From positions 930,001 through 994,000 of the forward strand of contig NZ_JACSQL010000001.1 in the NCBI RefSeq assembly GCF_014836635.1: 64,000 nucleotides of DNA, in the 5' to 3' direction. The translations under genes were made by a program, and so were the position numbers. Source of the DNA: Paenibacillus gallinarum (GTDB lineage Bacteria; Bacillota; Bacilli; Paenibacillales; Paenibacillaceae). The notes under the pieces were generated by a model. The model was not told the origin of the DNA, did not search any database, and was given only the letters and a program-made list of their open reading frames with translations. Positions 17,641-26,808 of this stretch are shown here, piece after piece (the stretch's first letter is position 1; the number at the start of each line of letters is the position of its first letter).

Positions 17641-17880
17641 TTAATAAAGGGATAGTGCGAGTGTGTCATTCTCACTGATGCTGTGCAAAATAGCCTCACT
17701 ACCAATAATCTCGATACTAATCAGCGTATTTAAACATTTCTGTAATGCACGTTTACCGTGGTTAATCTTTGTTTCTAAAGCACTGCTAAGAAGTTTTAAT
17801 GTTTTTTGAACAGGTTGTTTGTTTTCTGTGTTAAAGTAAACCGGGATTTTTTTGTCTTGAAAAAAGATTAATGTTCTCAT
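17641..17880 (-). CDS. Small hypothetical protein
   Basis: 79 residues from ATG 17880 with GAGGTG six bases upstream. Starts MRTLIFFQDKKIPVYF; mixed beta then helical, with two Cys/His-containing segments but no recognisable motif. Antiparallel to the neighbouring small gene. Confidence 0.55.
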   Translation of the reverse strand: MRTLIFFQDKKIPVYFNTENKQPVQKTLKLLSSALETKINHGKRALQKCLNTLISIEIIGSEAILHSISENDTLALSLY

Positions 17881-17889
17881 TGAAATCAC

Positions 17890-18281
17890 CTCAACTGGAT
17901 TACTAGAGTTATTTCATATTGCTAATACTATATTCCGTTGCTTAAAATTACCTTAAAATAAGCTTATGTAAACATAAAGAACACCAATGTTTGCAAAGTG
18001 TTCACAATTTGGTTGTGAGCAACTAATGATTTCGATTGTAGAAACATTAAAAAATGATGTCGATAAATATTCTTTTTAGGGGTAAAAATTGGAAATAAGT
18101 AAGTCAATAGTAATAGATTCCTGTGTTGAAACTAGGTATTTAGCTTTAAAAATGAAATCATAACATTGCAATTAAGTATCATCTGTAAGAAAATATGATA
18201 GATTATAGGATGTGCTTAGTCATTAATACAGGTGAAATATGATTTAGGACGATGGACATAGTCAAAAAGGGTGTGAATGGA
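17890..18281. other. Long AT-rich intergenic region before the type VII locus
   Basis: About 390 bases without a gene. It holds a TTCACAA/TTGTGA inverted repeat near 18000 and several AT-rich -10-like sequences, one of which (TATGAT near 18197) may serve the yukD-eccC operon. No single promoter can be chosen with confidence. Confidence 0.4.
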
Positions 18282-18602
18282 ATGATTCTCACAGTGGTAC
18301 AAGGCAGACAGGGGACAGAGTGGCTTGACTTAGAAGTTCCGGATGAAAGCACAATTCAATACGTGAAATCAGTGCTTGCTGTTCGAATTTTTAATGAGCC
18401 TCCACAAGATCATGTTCAATATATAGTAGAAGCTAAATTTCCAGGTTCCCATTGGTTTGTGTTGCCGGATACGAAGCTGCTGTCTGAAACCGGGCTTCGA
18501 GAAGGAAGTTATGTTCGATTACAAAAAACGTTCTCTACAACAGATAAAGAGGCACCCGTTATTGGCAAACGTCTTTTATTTCAAACAGGATCTCATACAT
18601 AG
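18282..18602 (+). CDS. YukD/EccD-like ubiquitin-fold protein of the type VII secretion locus
   Basis: 106 residues from ATG 18282 (AAGGGTG eight bases upstream; an alternative ATG at 18252 is possible). Residues 1-75 have the beta-grasp pattern ILTVVQGRQGTEWLDLEVPD..VKSVLAVRI..LPDTKLLSETGLREGSYVRL of YukD, which in Bacillota is a stand-alone homologue of the EccD N-terminal domain and is needed for WXG100 export. It has a roughly 25-residue extension beyond the usual 79. First gene of the operon, 18 bases before the ATPase gene. Confidence 0.85.
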   Translation: MILTVVQGRQGTEWLDLEVPDESTIQYVKSVLAVRIFNEPPQDHVQYIVEAKFPGSHWFVLPDTKLLSETGLREGSYVRLQKTFSTTDKEAPVIGKRLLFQTGSHT

Positions 18603-18620
18603 CCAAGAGGAGGAACTTTC

Positions 18621-21600
18621 ATGAATATTTTGTACCAGCGTTCCCCCCGTATGAAAGAAGTGCTCAAAAAAGAAACCGTGGAGATTTTACGTCCTCCGGT
18701 TGAACCGAATAAACCGACCTTTTCTCTCATTTCTATTATTATACCGATCGTAATGACCGCCGTTACGGTTAGTTTGTATTTCTATTTAAGTAAGTCAGGG
18801 AAACTCAGTAACAGCAGTTATATGACAATTCAGATGGTTATGATGTCGATGATGCTGATGACCTATACGATTCCATTTTTCGTATATTTAGGTAATAAGA
18901 AGGACTATAAGCGAAAGATTGAAGAGCGAGATCAGATGTATAGATCTGAACTTCAGAAACATCGGGATGAGCTTACACGGGAAGCCGACCGTCAGGTACA
19001 GATAATGCATGAAATTCATGGTGACCCTGAAGTTTGCTGTCAAATCGTTAAGAACAAACACAGTTCCCTATGGGAACGGTCTCCTGAGGATGATGATTTC
19101 TTACAAGTACGTGCAGGAACCGGAGAGGTTCCGTTTCGTATTTCTGTAGTACCGCCTAGACAAGACGGGTATGAGAAAGAACCGCTGATTGAGGCAGCAC
19201 ATGAACTGGCAGAAGATTTCCGTATGGTAAAAGACGCATCCATTGTTCTTCCTATCTATGAATCAAAAGTGGTAGGAATCGTCGGCGAACGAGAAGATGT
19301 GTTGTCTATGCTACGGGTAATTGTTACGCAGCTGACCACGAGACATTCTCCTGATGAAATGAAGCTTGCCGCTTTTTATGAAGACAAAGAGGCGGATGAA
19401 TGGGAATGGATGCGATGGTTTCCTCATTTTTGGGATGACGAACGTGATCAAAGGTATATGGCTGACAGGCACAGCGGAGTGCACCAGTTAGCCGACCATC
19501 TATATACGTTACTTCACCGCCGTAAAATGACTCGAAAAGAAAGAGGAAAGAAAAGTCCCGATCTTCCTTGCTATGTGGTGTTGTTGTCAGAAAGAGACAT
19601 CATTGAAGAGGAACCTTTACTTCCCCTCATTCTAGAAGATGCTGAGACGGTCACTACATGTACTATCATTCTTGCCTCACGTAAAGAATACCTGCCTATG
19701 CATTGTCAGCTTGTGGTTGAAGCAGGGAAAAAACAAGGCAGTTACTCCAAAAAAACGGAGCAGGCAGATGTCATACATCAATCCTTTGTTCCTGATCGAA
19801 TGACCAGAGAAGAAGCGGAAATTAGTGCAAGGCACTTGGCACCGCTTCGATTGAAACGTTCATCCGCCTCGGATATTCCGCCGCTGCTTCCGCTTTTTGA
19901 TATGCTGGAAGTTTCGAGAGTCGAGCAATTGAATATCGAATCCAGATGGGCTGGAAATCGTCATCCGAATACTCTGCCTGTTCCCATGGGAGTACGCGCA
20001 GGCGGAAAACGCGTATATATTAATTTACATGATAAAATAGAGAGACAAGGCCATGGTCCTCACGGACTTATCGCAGGAACAACAGGTTCAGGGAAGAGTG
20101 AGGTTATTCAATCGATTGTAGCTTCGCTTGCTTCTGAGTTTCATCCGCATGATCTGGCATTTATGCTAATCGACTATAAAGGCGGAGGAATGTCTAACAC
20201 ATTCAATAACTTGCCTCATGTGGTAGGTACAATTACGAATCTTGATCAATCATTAATAGAAAGAGCTAAAATTTCACTGCGAGCAGAGCTTGTTCGAAGA
20301 CAGAAACTACTTAATGATGCAGGAAATTTACAACATATAGATGAGTATTATAAATGGCTTGGTTCTCATCATGCAGAGCCCCTGCCGCATCTCGTCATTA
20401 TTATTGATGAGTTTGCTCAGCTGAAGAGAGAACAGCCTGAATTTATGGATGAACTAATCAGTATTGCTGCGATTGGCAGAACCTTGGGCGTCCATCTAAT
20501 CCTAGCTACTCAGAAACCAGCAGGTGTCGTCGATGATAAAATATGGAGTAACTCAAGATTCCGCATTTGTCTGCGAGTTCAAAGTGAAGGCGATAGCCGG
20601 GATATGATAAAAATACCGAATGCAGCCTGGATTACAAAGCCCGGACGCGGCTATTTTCAGGTTGGTAGTGATGAAGTATTTGAGGAAATGCAGTTTGCTT
20701 GGAGCGGAGCACCTTATACATCCAGCGAGGAAGATAGTGCTTCATCTCTTCCGCTGATGGAAGTGAGACTGAATGGCAAAAGGGAACCTTTGCTTACGGG
20801 AGAACGAGTAACGATGATGAAATCAGAGGGTTCTTCTAAACAGCTCCAGGTATTTATAGATTACATTGCAGAGATGGCTGAAAAGCAGGGAATCAAACGG
20901 TTACAGGGTCCTTGGCTTCCACCTTTACCTGAACTGATCGAGCTTGATGAGATTACATCTCAAGGATCAAAGACCTCGGATGAGGCAGGCGAAGGAATGT
21001 CATGGGAACCGGTCGTAGGATTACTGGATGATCTGCCGAATCAAAAACAGGTGCCACTGCGAATCTCACTTCATTCTGGACATTATGCGATTTACGGTAT
21101 GCCGGGTCTCGGAAAAACAACGTTTGTTCAAACTCTCTTGATGTCACTTGCCGAGGATAACGACAGTCCATGGCATGGATACGTCATTGATATGGGCCGC
21201 ATGATGAGAGAATTCAAAAATTTACCTCAGATCGGCGGTGTAATGACTGCAGAGGATGATGATCGGATTAAACGTTTATTCCGTTACTTGTCCAAAGTAT
21301 TCATGCAAAGAAGAGAGATGATAGCAGATGCAGGTGTCAAAACCATCTCTGCTTTCCGCAGAGGAACGGGACAAAGAATCCCACAAGTTCTTGTTGTTAT
21401 CGATGGATATTTATCTTTCCGCAATTCCTACCCCGATGAGAATGAACAACTTGAGATTCTGCTAAGAGAAGGAGCAAGCCTAGGTATTACATTCGTAATT
21501 ACTGCGAATCGGATCACAGACATTTTTGAAAAAGTAAGAAGTAATATTTCGAATGCGATTTCTTTTGAAATGGCAGATCCAAGTGATTATTATTATGCAG

Positions 21601-22610
21601 TTGGAAGACCTTCTCGGGTGCCGAATGGTTATCCGCCAGGCAGAGCCCTTGTTAAAGGGCAGACCCCGCCGCTAGAATTCCAAGTAGCTCTTCCTGTTAG
21701 AGGAAGAGAGGAATCAGAGCGGGCAGAACAGCTGAAAATGCGTATTCAAAAAATCAATAATCAGTATTTGGGACCGGAGGTTCCACAAATCGAACCGCTG
21801 CCTGATGTAGTAACGCTCTCGGAGCTTCTTTCTGGAGAGGACAGACTACAAGAGGAAACGGCTATTTATAAAGTCCCTGTGGGACTTATGACAGACGATC
21901 TTTCCTTATTTCATATTAGCCTTAGAGAAGGACCGCACTTTATGGTGGCAAGTCCCATGGAAGGCGGGAAATCCAGCTTTTTAATGACTTGGATGTTATC
22001 TCTTGCCTATCATCATTCGCCTGAACAGTTAAATATGTATACGATTGATACGAGGTATGGAGAGCACGGACTAGGTCAACTAAAAGATCTGCCGCATGTT
22101 TATAAACACGCGGCCCGGGAAGAGGAGCTTGCTCCTCTCATCCAAGAGGTATATGAGAGAGTGATGAAACTATCTTCTGATACTTGTGGACCTGAGATTG
22201 TCTTGTTCATTGATGATGCGGATACTTTAGCAAAACAGATGAATGATTTCTCAATGAAAGATCAGCTTGGTGTAATTGTAAGACAGGGAAGAGACCGGGG
22301 TGTACATGTAGTGTTGTCTGGTGTAGCTGCCGACTTTCCAACCTTTGGGGCTGATTGGGTGACGGATGTAAAAGCATCGCAAAGTGGATTGTTATTTGGT
22401 ACGCTTGACCCTAATGATTTATCCTCCTTCCGTATACCTTATTCAGAATCGAGCGCGGCATCGAATGGTCTAAAAGTCCTTCCGCCGGGCCAAGGGTACT
22501 ATGTAAAACGAAGGTTTTCTAGGATTAAAGCTGCTCTGCCATGGAATAACACCAAAGAATGTGCTGAATGGATTAGAAAAATTCGTGACCGATGGCATGT
22601 TGTAGTTTGA
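18621..22610 (+). CDS. EssC/EccC type VII secretion ATPase without FHA domains
   Basis: 1329 residues. It opens with an EccC-like N-terminus (YQRSPRMKEVLKKE, ILRPPVEPNKP) and two transmembrane helices (about 33-53 and 63-90), without the tandem FHA domains of EssC/YukBA. Three FtsK/SpoIIIE ATPase domains follow: D1 Walker A GTTGSGKSE (about 487) with Walker B VIIIDEFAQL (about 593); D2 GMPGLGKTT (about 824) with VVIDGY; D3 SPMEGGKSS (about 1110) with LFIDDAD. D1 has a full catalytic Glu, D2 and D3 have changed Walker B ends, matching the known scheme of one active and two substrate-binding ATPase domains. This is the motor of the secretion machine at the membrane. Confidence 0.93.
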   Translation: MNILYQRSPRMKEVLKKETVEILRPPVEPNKPTFSLISIIIPIVMTAVTVSLYFYLSKSGKLSNSSYMTIQMVMMSMMLMTYTIPFFVYLGNKKDYKRKIEERDQMYRSELQKHRDELTREADRQVQIMHEIHGDPEVCCQIVKNKHSSLWERSPEDDDFLQVRAGTGEVPFRISVVPPRQDGYEKEPLIEAAHELAEDFRMVKDASIVLPIYESKVVGIVGEREDVLSMLRVIVTQLTTRHSPDEMKLAAFYEDKEADEWEWMRWFPHFWDDERDQRYMADRHSGVHQLADHLYTLLHRRKMTRKERGKKSPDLPCYVVLLSERDIIEEEPLLPLILEDAETVTTCTIILASRKEYLPMHCQLVVEAGKKQGSYSKKTEQADVIHQSFVPDRMTREEAEISARHLAPLRLKRSSASDIPPLLPLFDMLEVSRVEQLNIESRWAGNRHPNTLPVPMGVRAGGKRVYINLHDKIERQGHGPHGLIAGTTGSGKSEVIQSIVASLASEFHPHDLAFMLIDYKGGGMSNTFNNLPHVVGTITNLDQSLIERAKISLRAELVRRQKLLNDAGNLQHIDEYYKWLGSHHAEPLPHLVIIIDEFAQLKREQPEFMDELISIAAIGRTLGVHLILATQKPAGVVDDKIWSNSRFRICLRVQSEGDSRDMIKIPNAAWITKPGRGYFQVGSDEVFEEMQFAWSGAPYTSSEEDSASSLPLMEVRLNGKREPLLTGERVTMMKSEGSSKQLQVFIDYIAEMAEKQGIKRLQGPWLPPLPELIELDEITSQGSKTSDEAGEGMSWEPVVGLLDDLPNQKQVPLRISLHSGHYAIYGMPGLGKTTFVQTLLMSLAEDNDSPWHGYVIDMGRMMREFKNLPQIGGVMTAEDDDRIKRLFRYLSKVFMQRREMIADAGVKTISAFRRGTGQRIPQVLVVIDGYLSFRNSYPDENEQLEILLREGASLGITFVITANRITDIFEKVRSNISNAISFEMADPSDYYYAVGRPSRVPNGYPPGRALVKGQTPPLEFQVALPVRGREESERAEQLKMRIQKINNQYLGPEVPQIEPLPDVVTLSELLSGEDRLQEETAIYKVPVGLMTDDLSLFHISLREGPHFMVASPMEGGKSSFLMTWMLSLAYHHSPEQLNMYTIDTRYGEHGLGQLKDLPHVYKHAAREEELAPLIQEVYERVMKLSSDTCGPEIVLFIDDADTLAKQMNDFSMKDQLGVIVRQGRDRGVHVVLSGVAADFPTFGADWVTDVKASQSGLLFGTLDPNDLSSFRIPYSESSAASNGLKVLPPGQGYYVKRRFSRIKAALPWNNTKECAEWIRKIRDRWHVVV

Positions 22611-22626
22611 AGGGAGGTGGCTCATA

Positions 22627-23454
22627 ATGTTGACGGTTCATCATTCCAAACAGAAGGTAGTAACATTGGAACGAACAGAACTGTTTTTTCTGGCCGGAAT
22701 CTTAGGATCTGACCGATTGCTTGGCATTGATGATCCTTTTCTAGGTTATTTAACAGAAGATATTGTTAAGGAATGGGATAAGGTTAAGGAAGCCTTGTTG
22801 CAAAAAGGTTACTTGATTCAAGATGAAGGCTCCAGTGATATCACGATGACACCGACCGTGTTCTCAAGAGTTGCCATTGCAGGATTATCCTCTAGAGCAT
22901 TCCGTTTTCAATATGAAGATAAAGGTAGTAGTTATGAAGGGTACCTGCACTGCACAAATGAGCGCGTAGTGGAAGTGACCCCGACACAAGAAGAGCAGGT
23001 AACCTACCAATTATCCGATCTTGGTAACGTAGAACAGGCATGTGAAGCTGTTGTCGATAAAATTAAATGGAGTCAAGAGAAAATAAGTGAAAATATTCCT
23101 GCATTAATGTTCTCAAAGAAAAAGTTTTATGAGAATATAAAGCAATACCAGGAATTGGACTCACTCAGTCAAGCTCTTGCAGAAGATTGTCATGACAGGC
23201 AAGGAGCTCACGCACTTGCTAAAACGATTATAGAAAAGCAGACAGAAGGAGAATTTCAGCTGCTTGTCTGGAACGGACAGGAGTGGGAATCTCAATCTGC
23301 TGCGTTTATATCTGGTCCTTCCGTTAATTGGTTGTTACGTATGAGTACGATGGGAAAAGGGGATTGGCTCGTTGCTTCTCCGGCAACGAAAGAACAGTTT
23401 AAGGAAATGCTTTTCGATTGGCTGAATCAGCCTCTAGATCAAGAAGAAAGGTGA
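22627..23454 (+). CDS. Unknown type VII locus protein, possible substrate chaperone or adaptor
   Basis: 275 residues, cytosolic, AAGGGAGGTGG upstream. No family is recognised. It has an N-terminal ERTELFFLAGILGSDRLLGI segment, a central beta-rich region (FRFQYEDKGSSYEGYLHC) and a C-terminal VNWLLRMSTMGKGDWLVASP. The sequence order resembles the EspG fold of actinobacterial ESX loci (substrate chaperones) only in outline. Tight operon position between the ATPase and a WXG-like gene supports a machine or substrate-handling role. Confidence 0.6.
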   Translation: MLTVHHSKQKVVTLERTELFFLAGILGSDRLLGIDDPFLGYLTEDIVKEWDKVKEALLQKGYLIQDEGSSDITMTPTVFSRVAIAGLSSRAFRFQYEDKGSSYEGYLHCTNERVVEVTPTQEEQVTYQLSDLGNVEQACEAVVDKIKWSQEKISENIPALMFSKKKFYENIKQYQELDSLSQALAEDCHDRQGAHALAKTIIEKQTEGEFQLLVWNGQEWESQSAAFISGPSVNWLLRMSTMGKGDWLVASPATKEQFKEMLFDWLNQPLDQEER

Positions 23455-23460
23455 TGCATT

Positions 23461-23976
23461 ATGCGCATTCGTGTGGAACCGAATGTGCTTCGAACGCTTA
23501 GCAGTCAATTGAAGCTCGCGGCGGAGCAAATTCAGCAAACTATTGTTGTTTTGGAGAGAGCTCTCAGTACTATCGAGGGAGATACAGCTGTTCATGAAGG
23601 TATCGTTTATGAATGGATGAGATCAAAGCAGCTGGCTTCGTATATCGAAACAGAGCTTGAGAGATTTAGCTCCGAGTTGTCGCGGAAGGCAGAAGATTTT
23701 ACTCGTGCAGACGAAGATTATCATACCGTTTTATCTTATATTGATTATTCTAATGTCTCACCAATGCGCATGCTGCAATCTCAACAGATTACTTCTTTAA
23801 GAAATAACGAGCTGACATCTTTTGCGGTATCTAACCCGAAATCTGCTTTAATGGCAATTCATCAATCGGCTAGTTCTGATGATGGAAATGGGATAGGAGT
23901 GCTCCTCCAAGCTTCTGAAACAAATCCAAGAGGTTGGATTTTTAAGGACCCAGCTATAGGAGGAAAGGCGGGTTAA
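23461..23976 (+). CDS. WXG100-superfamily-like helical protein (putative substrate or component)
   Basis: 171 residues beginning MRIRVEPNVLRTLSSQLKLA. Residues 1-100 form a helix, a turn and a helix (VYEWMRSKQLASYIETELERF) as in WXG100/TIGR04197-type proteins, though the central W-x-G is not exact (E-W-M). The remaining 70 residues are flexible and end in a hydrophobic, Gly-rich segment. It starts 6 bases after the preceding gene. Likely secreted or partner to EsxA by position. Confidence 0.6.
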   Translation: MRIRVEPNVLRTLSSQLKLAAEQIQQTIVVLERALSTIEGDTAVHEGIVYEWMRSKQLASYIETELERFSSELSRKAEDFTRADEDYHTVLSYIDYSNVSPMRMLQSQQITSLRNNELTSFAVSNPKSALMAIHQSASSDDGNGIGVLLQASETNPRGWIFKDPAIGGKAG

Positions 23977-24137
23977 TAGAATCTATTTAACTTTTATTAG
24001 CTGCGATTAGCTTCTCATTTGCGTAAATATAGAATTACAGATGAACTAATAAGTAAGGAAAACCTTTACCAACTCTTTGTTTGCGGAAGTTTCATTCTTG
24101 CTGAATGGGGTTTATTTACAATTAGGACCAATGACTT

Positions 24138-24167
24138 TAGACAGCTCTAAAGCCATTTTGGTACAAT
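24138..24167 (+). promoter_or_regulatory. Promoter for esxA
   Basis: -35 TAGACA (24138-24143), 18-base spacer, -10 TACAAT (24162-24167), 50 bases before the esxA start. It lies in the 243-base gap after the WXG-like gene, which otherwise shows no gene. Confidence 0.68.
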
Positions 24168-24219
24168 TTTTTCAGGAATTAACTAAATTTTGAAGAATAA
24201 TAAGGAGGAATATCATTCT

Positions 24220-24495
24220 ATGTCAGGTCGCATTCTCATTTCCCCGGAGCAAGTGGATCAAGTAGCGAATCAATTTAAACAAAGCGGTGAGCAAAGTCAA
24301 CAGATCGTTTCTAGTTTGACTCAATCCATTAATGGTATGGAAGGTCAATGGGAAGGGATGACAAAACAACGCTTCTTCACTGAGTTTCAGGAAGCAAGCA
24401 AACAAATGCAAAGTTTTGTTCAAACCTTGAATAGCATCAGTACAGAACTTACCGCGATTGCTCAGAAATTCCGTTCCGTTGACCAATCTCGCTAA
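24220..24495 (+). CDS. esxA: EsxA/YukE-type WXG100 secreted protein
   Basis: 91 residues from ATG 24220 with AAGGAGG upstream. Helix-turn-helix hairpin with the W-E-G turn (GQWEGMT at 40-46) and a C-terminal FRSVDQ segment in place of the YxxxD/E export signal. No signal peptide. Standard substrate and partner of EssC/EccC ATPases. It has its own promoter and terminator, suggesting a higher dose than the rest of the locus. Confidence 0.93.
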   Translation: MSGRILISPEQVDQVANQFKQSGEQSQQIVSSLTQSINGMEGQWEGMTKQRFFTEFQEASKQMQSFVQTLNSISTELTAIAQKFRSVDQSR

Positions 24496-24578
24496 TCTGT
24501 TGTCACAAGATTTTAATTATACTTACATGAGTTAGGAAATGGATTCACTACATTTAAACAATAGCTTTATCAACCTGG

Positions 24579-24611
24579 AAACCGGGAGTTAACATAACTT
24601 CCGGTTTTCTT
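24579..24611 (+). terminator. Intrinsic terminator after esxA
   Basis: 13-base stem AAACCGGGAGTTA / TAACTTCCGGTTT (one G-T pair) followed by TTTTCTT, 30 bases before the kinase gene. Confidence 0.88.
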
Positions 24612-24640
24612 GCATCGACAACGAAAAGAGAGGGATGTTC

Positions 24641-26758
24641 ATGTCTTTTCAACCCAATCCGGGGGATCAGCTCCATATTAATGGGGTTACTTACCAGGTG
24701 GGACAACATCCGGCTGCCCCTGGCATTGCATATGCACAGACGGGAAGACAAGGTACCGTATATAAGTTGATTCCTGCCGACGGTAACGAATATGAATCCA
24801 AAGCGTTAAAAGTGTTTTTCCCTAAGTTCCGTGTCCCCGCCATGGTCTATCAATCTGAACAGATGGAAAAGTATAGCGAAGTGTCAGGCTTGCAGGTTTG
24901 CAATCGTGACGTGCTCACTCCTGAAAGAAACGGAAAATTAATTAGTGAGCATGGGGATCTACTATACTCAGTGCTTATGCCATGGATCGGCGGGATTACC
25001 TGGTTCGATATCATATGTGACAAAAAACGTTTGACTCCTAGTGAAAGTCTGACACTTGCGGCCTCTTTTGCCGGGATCGGATCTGCTATGGAGCAAAGAG
25101 GGATTGCACACTGTGATCTATCAGCCCCCAATGTACTTATTCCGTTTTTTTCCGAAGATGAACAGCCTGAAGGCTCTGCAGCAGTGGAACTCGTTGATGT
25201 GGAACAGATTTATAGTCCGAAAATGGACAGACCCGATGCTTTATTAGCAGGTTCAGCTGGATATGCTGCCCACCGTATCGTGAACAGCGGTTTATGGAGC
25301 AGTTATGCAGATCGTTTTGCAGGAGCCGTGATTCTTGCAGAAATGCTTGGTTACTGTGATAAAGAGATCGTGGACCTTACTTACGGTGAAAGTTATTTTG
25401 ATCAGCGCGAACTTCAAACGGGCTGTGAGAGATACATGAAGCTTATGCACTTTTTAGAAACAAGATATGGTCGCAAAATTTCGGAATTATTCAGCAGAGC
25501 ATGGAATAGTCAGGATCTAAGCAGCTGTCCTACTTTTGGAGAATGGTTAATTGCCCTTTCTAATGTTGAACTTCAGCCGGAAGAAGATAAGGATGAAGTT
25601 CAAGCGGACACTGATGATGAAGGATTAACAGCAGGTGCGGTTATCAATAAACCTTTGGAAGTAGAATCTGCCATTCATACGATAGATCAGGAGATCTTGA
25701 GTACTCCATCTAACCTTTCGGCAGAATCTAGTGCTCAGAATGAGCAACTGACTAGCAAAGTTTGGACATCCGAAGAAATACAATATGAGATTCAAAAAGC
25801 AAGAGACTTAGAGAAAAGCGGAGAGGTTATACCTGCTATAGATGCTTATCGTTCTGTTCTTTCCAAAACAGAATCTGGCAGCGCGTTATCCGTTGAGATT
25901 AGTGCTGCGATCCAGCAGCTTGAAGCCGATCATCTCAAAAAGGATGAAGGCGATACTATAAAAGTTCCTCCATTCTGGCAGCGTAATAAAAAACTAACCA
26001 TTGCAGCAGCAGTTGTCGTAATTGTCTCAGCAATCGCTATTCCTGGGGTGCACACCCTCGCGGAACGTGCAGAGACAAAACAAGCACTTCTTTTGCAAGA
26101 GGCTGAGCAGATAAAGAAACAAGAGGAGGCTCAGCAGGCTGCCGAAGCTGCCAAGCTTGCGGAAGAAAAGAAGAAACAAGAAGCTGCGGCACTTGCTCAA
26201 AAGAAAGCAGATGAAGAAGCTGCTAAAAAAGAGGCCCAGGAGAAAGCTGCATTACAGGCGAAGTACGATAAGCAAGCAAAATATGAAGCTTATCTTGCTA
26301 AGGTAGAAGCCAAGAAAGAAGCTGCAAAAAAGGCGGAATTACAAGCGAAATACGATAAACAAGTTAAGTATGAAAAGTATTTGGCAGACAAACAAGCGCT
26401 TAAACAGAAACAAGCAGAAGAACAAAAACAAAAGGAAGCGGCTGCAAAATTAGCAGCTCAAAAGGCAGCAGAGAAAAAAGCGGCTGAAAAAAAAGCCGCA
26501 CAGAAAAAAGCAGAAGAAGCGGCAGCCTTAAAGAAAAAACGTGCTCAAAATGTAGTTCAGCTCATCGCTTCTTATAATTTGGCTTACAATGCTCAGAAAG
26601 GCAAAAAAATCGAAAACGCGAGAACGTATGCCAGAGATTTTATGGAGCGCTATGAGAAAGATGCTAGTTACTATAACGGAGTCGGAAAAATATCGCAACG
26701 GGTAAAACATATCAAGAAATTTATCAGTAATCGAAGTTATCGTTTACCGAATATTTGA
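24641..26758 (+). CDS. Membrane-anchored Ser/Thr protein kinase with coiled-coil C-terminus (TerY-P kinase, possible EssB substitute)
   Basis: 705 residues from the second ATG (24641), better spaced from GAGAGGG. Kinase domain about 30-310: glycine loop GRQGTVYK, Lys in ESKALKVFF, catalytic loop IAHCDLSAPNVLI with Asp and Asn, and metal-binding Asp in LVDVEQIY, so it should be active. A linker of about 130 residues leads to one transmembrane helix (LTIAAAVVVIVSAIAIPGV, about 450-470). A long Lys/Ala/Glu/Gln coiled coil (about 478-635) with two repeats of LQAKYDKQ.KYE.YLA and a basic C-terminal helical end follow. EssB/YukC, missing here, is also a kinase-fold plus one TM protein, so this gene may fill its place. 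It heads the kinase-vWA-PP2C set. Confidence 0.82.
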   Translation: MSFQPNPGDQLHINGVTYQVGQHPAAPGIAYAQTGRQGTVYKLIPADGNEYESKALKVFFPKFRVPAMVYQSEQMEKYSEVSGLQVCNRDVLTPERNGKLISEHGDLLYSVLMPWIGGITWFDIICDKKRLTPSESLTLAASFAGIGSAMEQRGIAHCDLSAPNVLIPFFSEDEQPEGSAAVELVDVEQIYSPKMDRPDALLAGSAGYAAHRIVNSGLWSSYADRFAGAVILAEMLGYCDKEIVDLTYGESYFDQRELQTGCERYMKLMHFLETRYGRKISELFSRAWNSQDLSSCPTFGEWLIALSNVELQPEEDKDEVQADTDDEGLTAGAVINKPLEVESAIHTIDQEILSTPSNLSAESSAQNEQLTSKVWTSEEIQYEIQKARDLEKSGEVIPAIDAYRSVLSKTESGSALSVEISAAIQQLEADHLKKDEGDTIKVPPFWQRNKKLTIAAAVVVIVSAIAIPGVHTLAERAETKQALLLQEAEQIKKQEEAQQAAEAAKLAEEKKKQEAAALAQKKADEEAAKKEAQEKAALQAKYDKQAKYEAYLAKVEAKKEAAKKAELQAKYDKQVKYEKYLADKQALKQKQAEEQKQKEAAAKLAAQKAAEKKAAEKKAAQKKAEEAAALKKKRAQNVVQLIASYNLAYNAQKGKKIENARTYARDFMERYEKDASYYNGVGKISQRVKHIKKFISNRSYRLPNI

Positions 26759-26808
26759 TCCATCCTCATTTTATTATTTCTAATTATTTTAGAGGTGAAG
26801 GAACAAGA

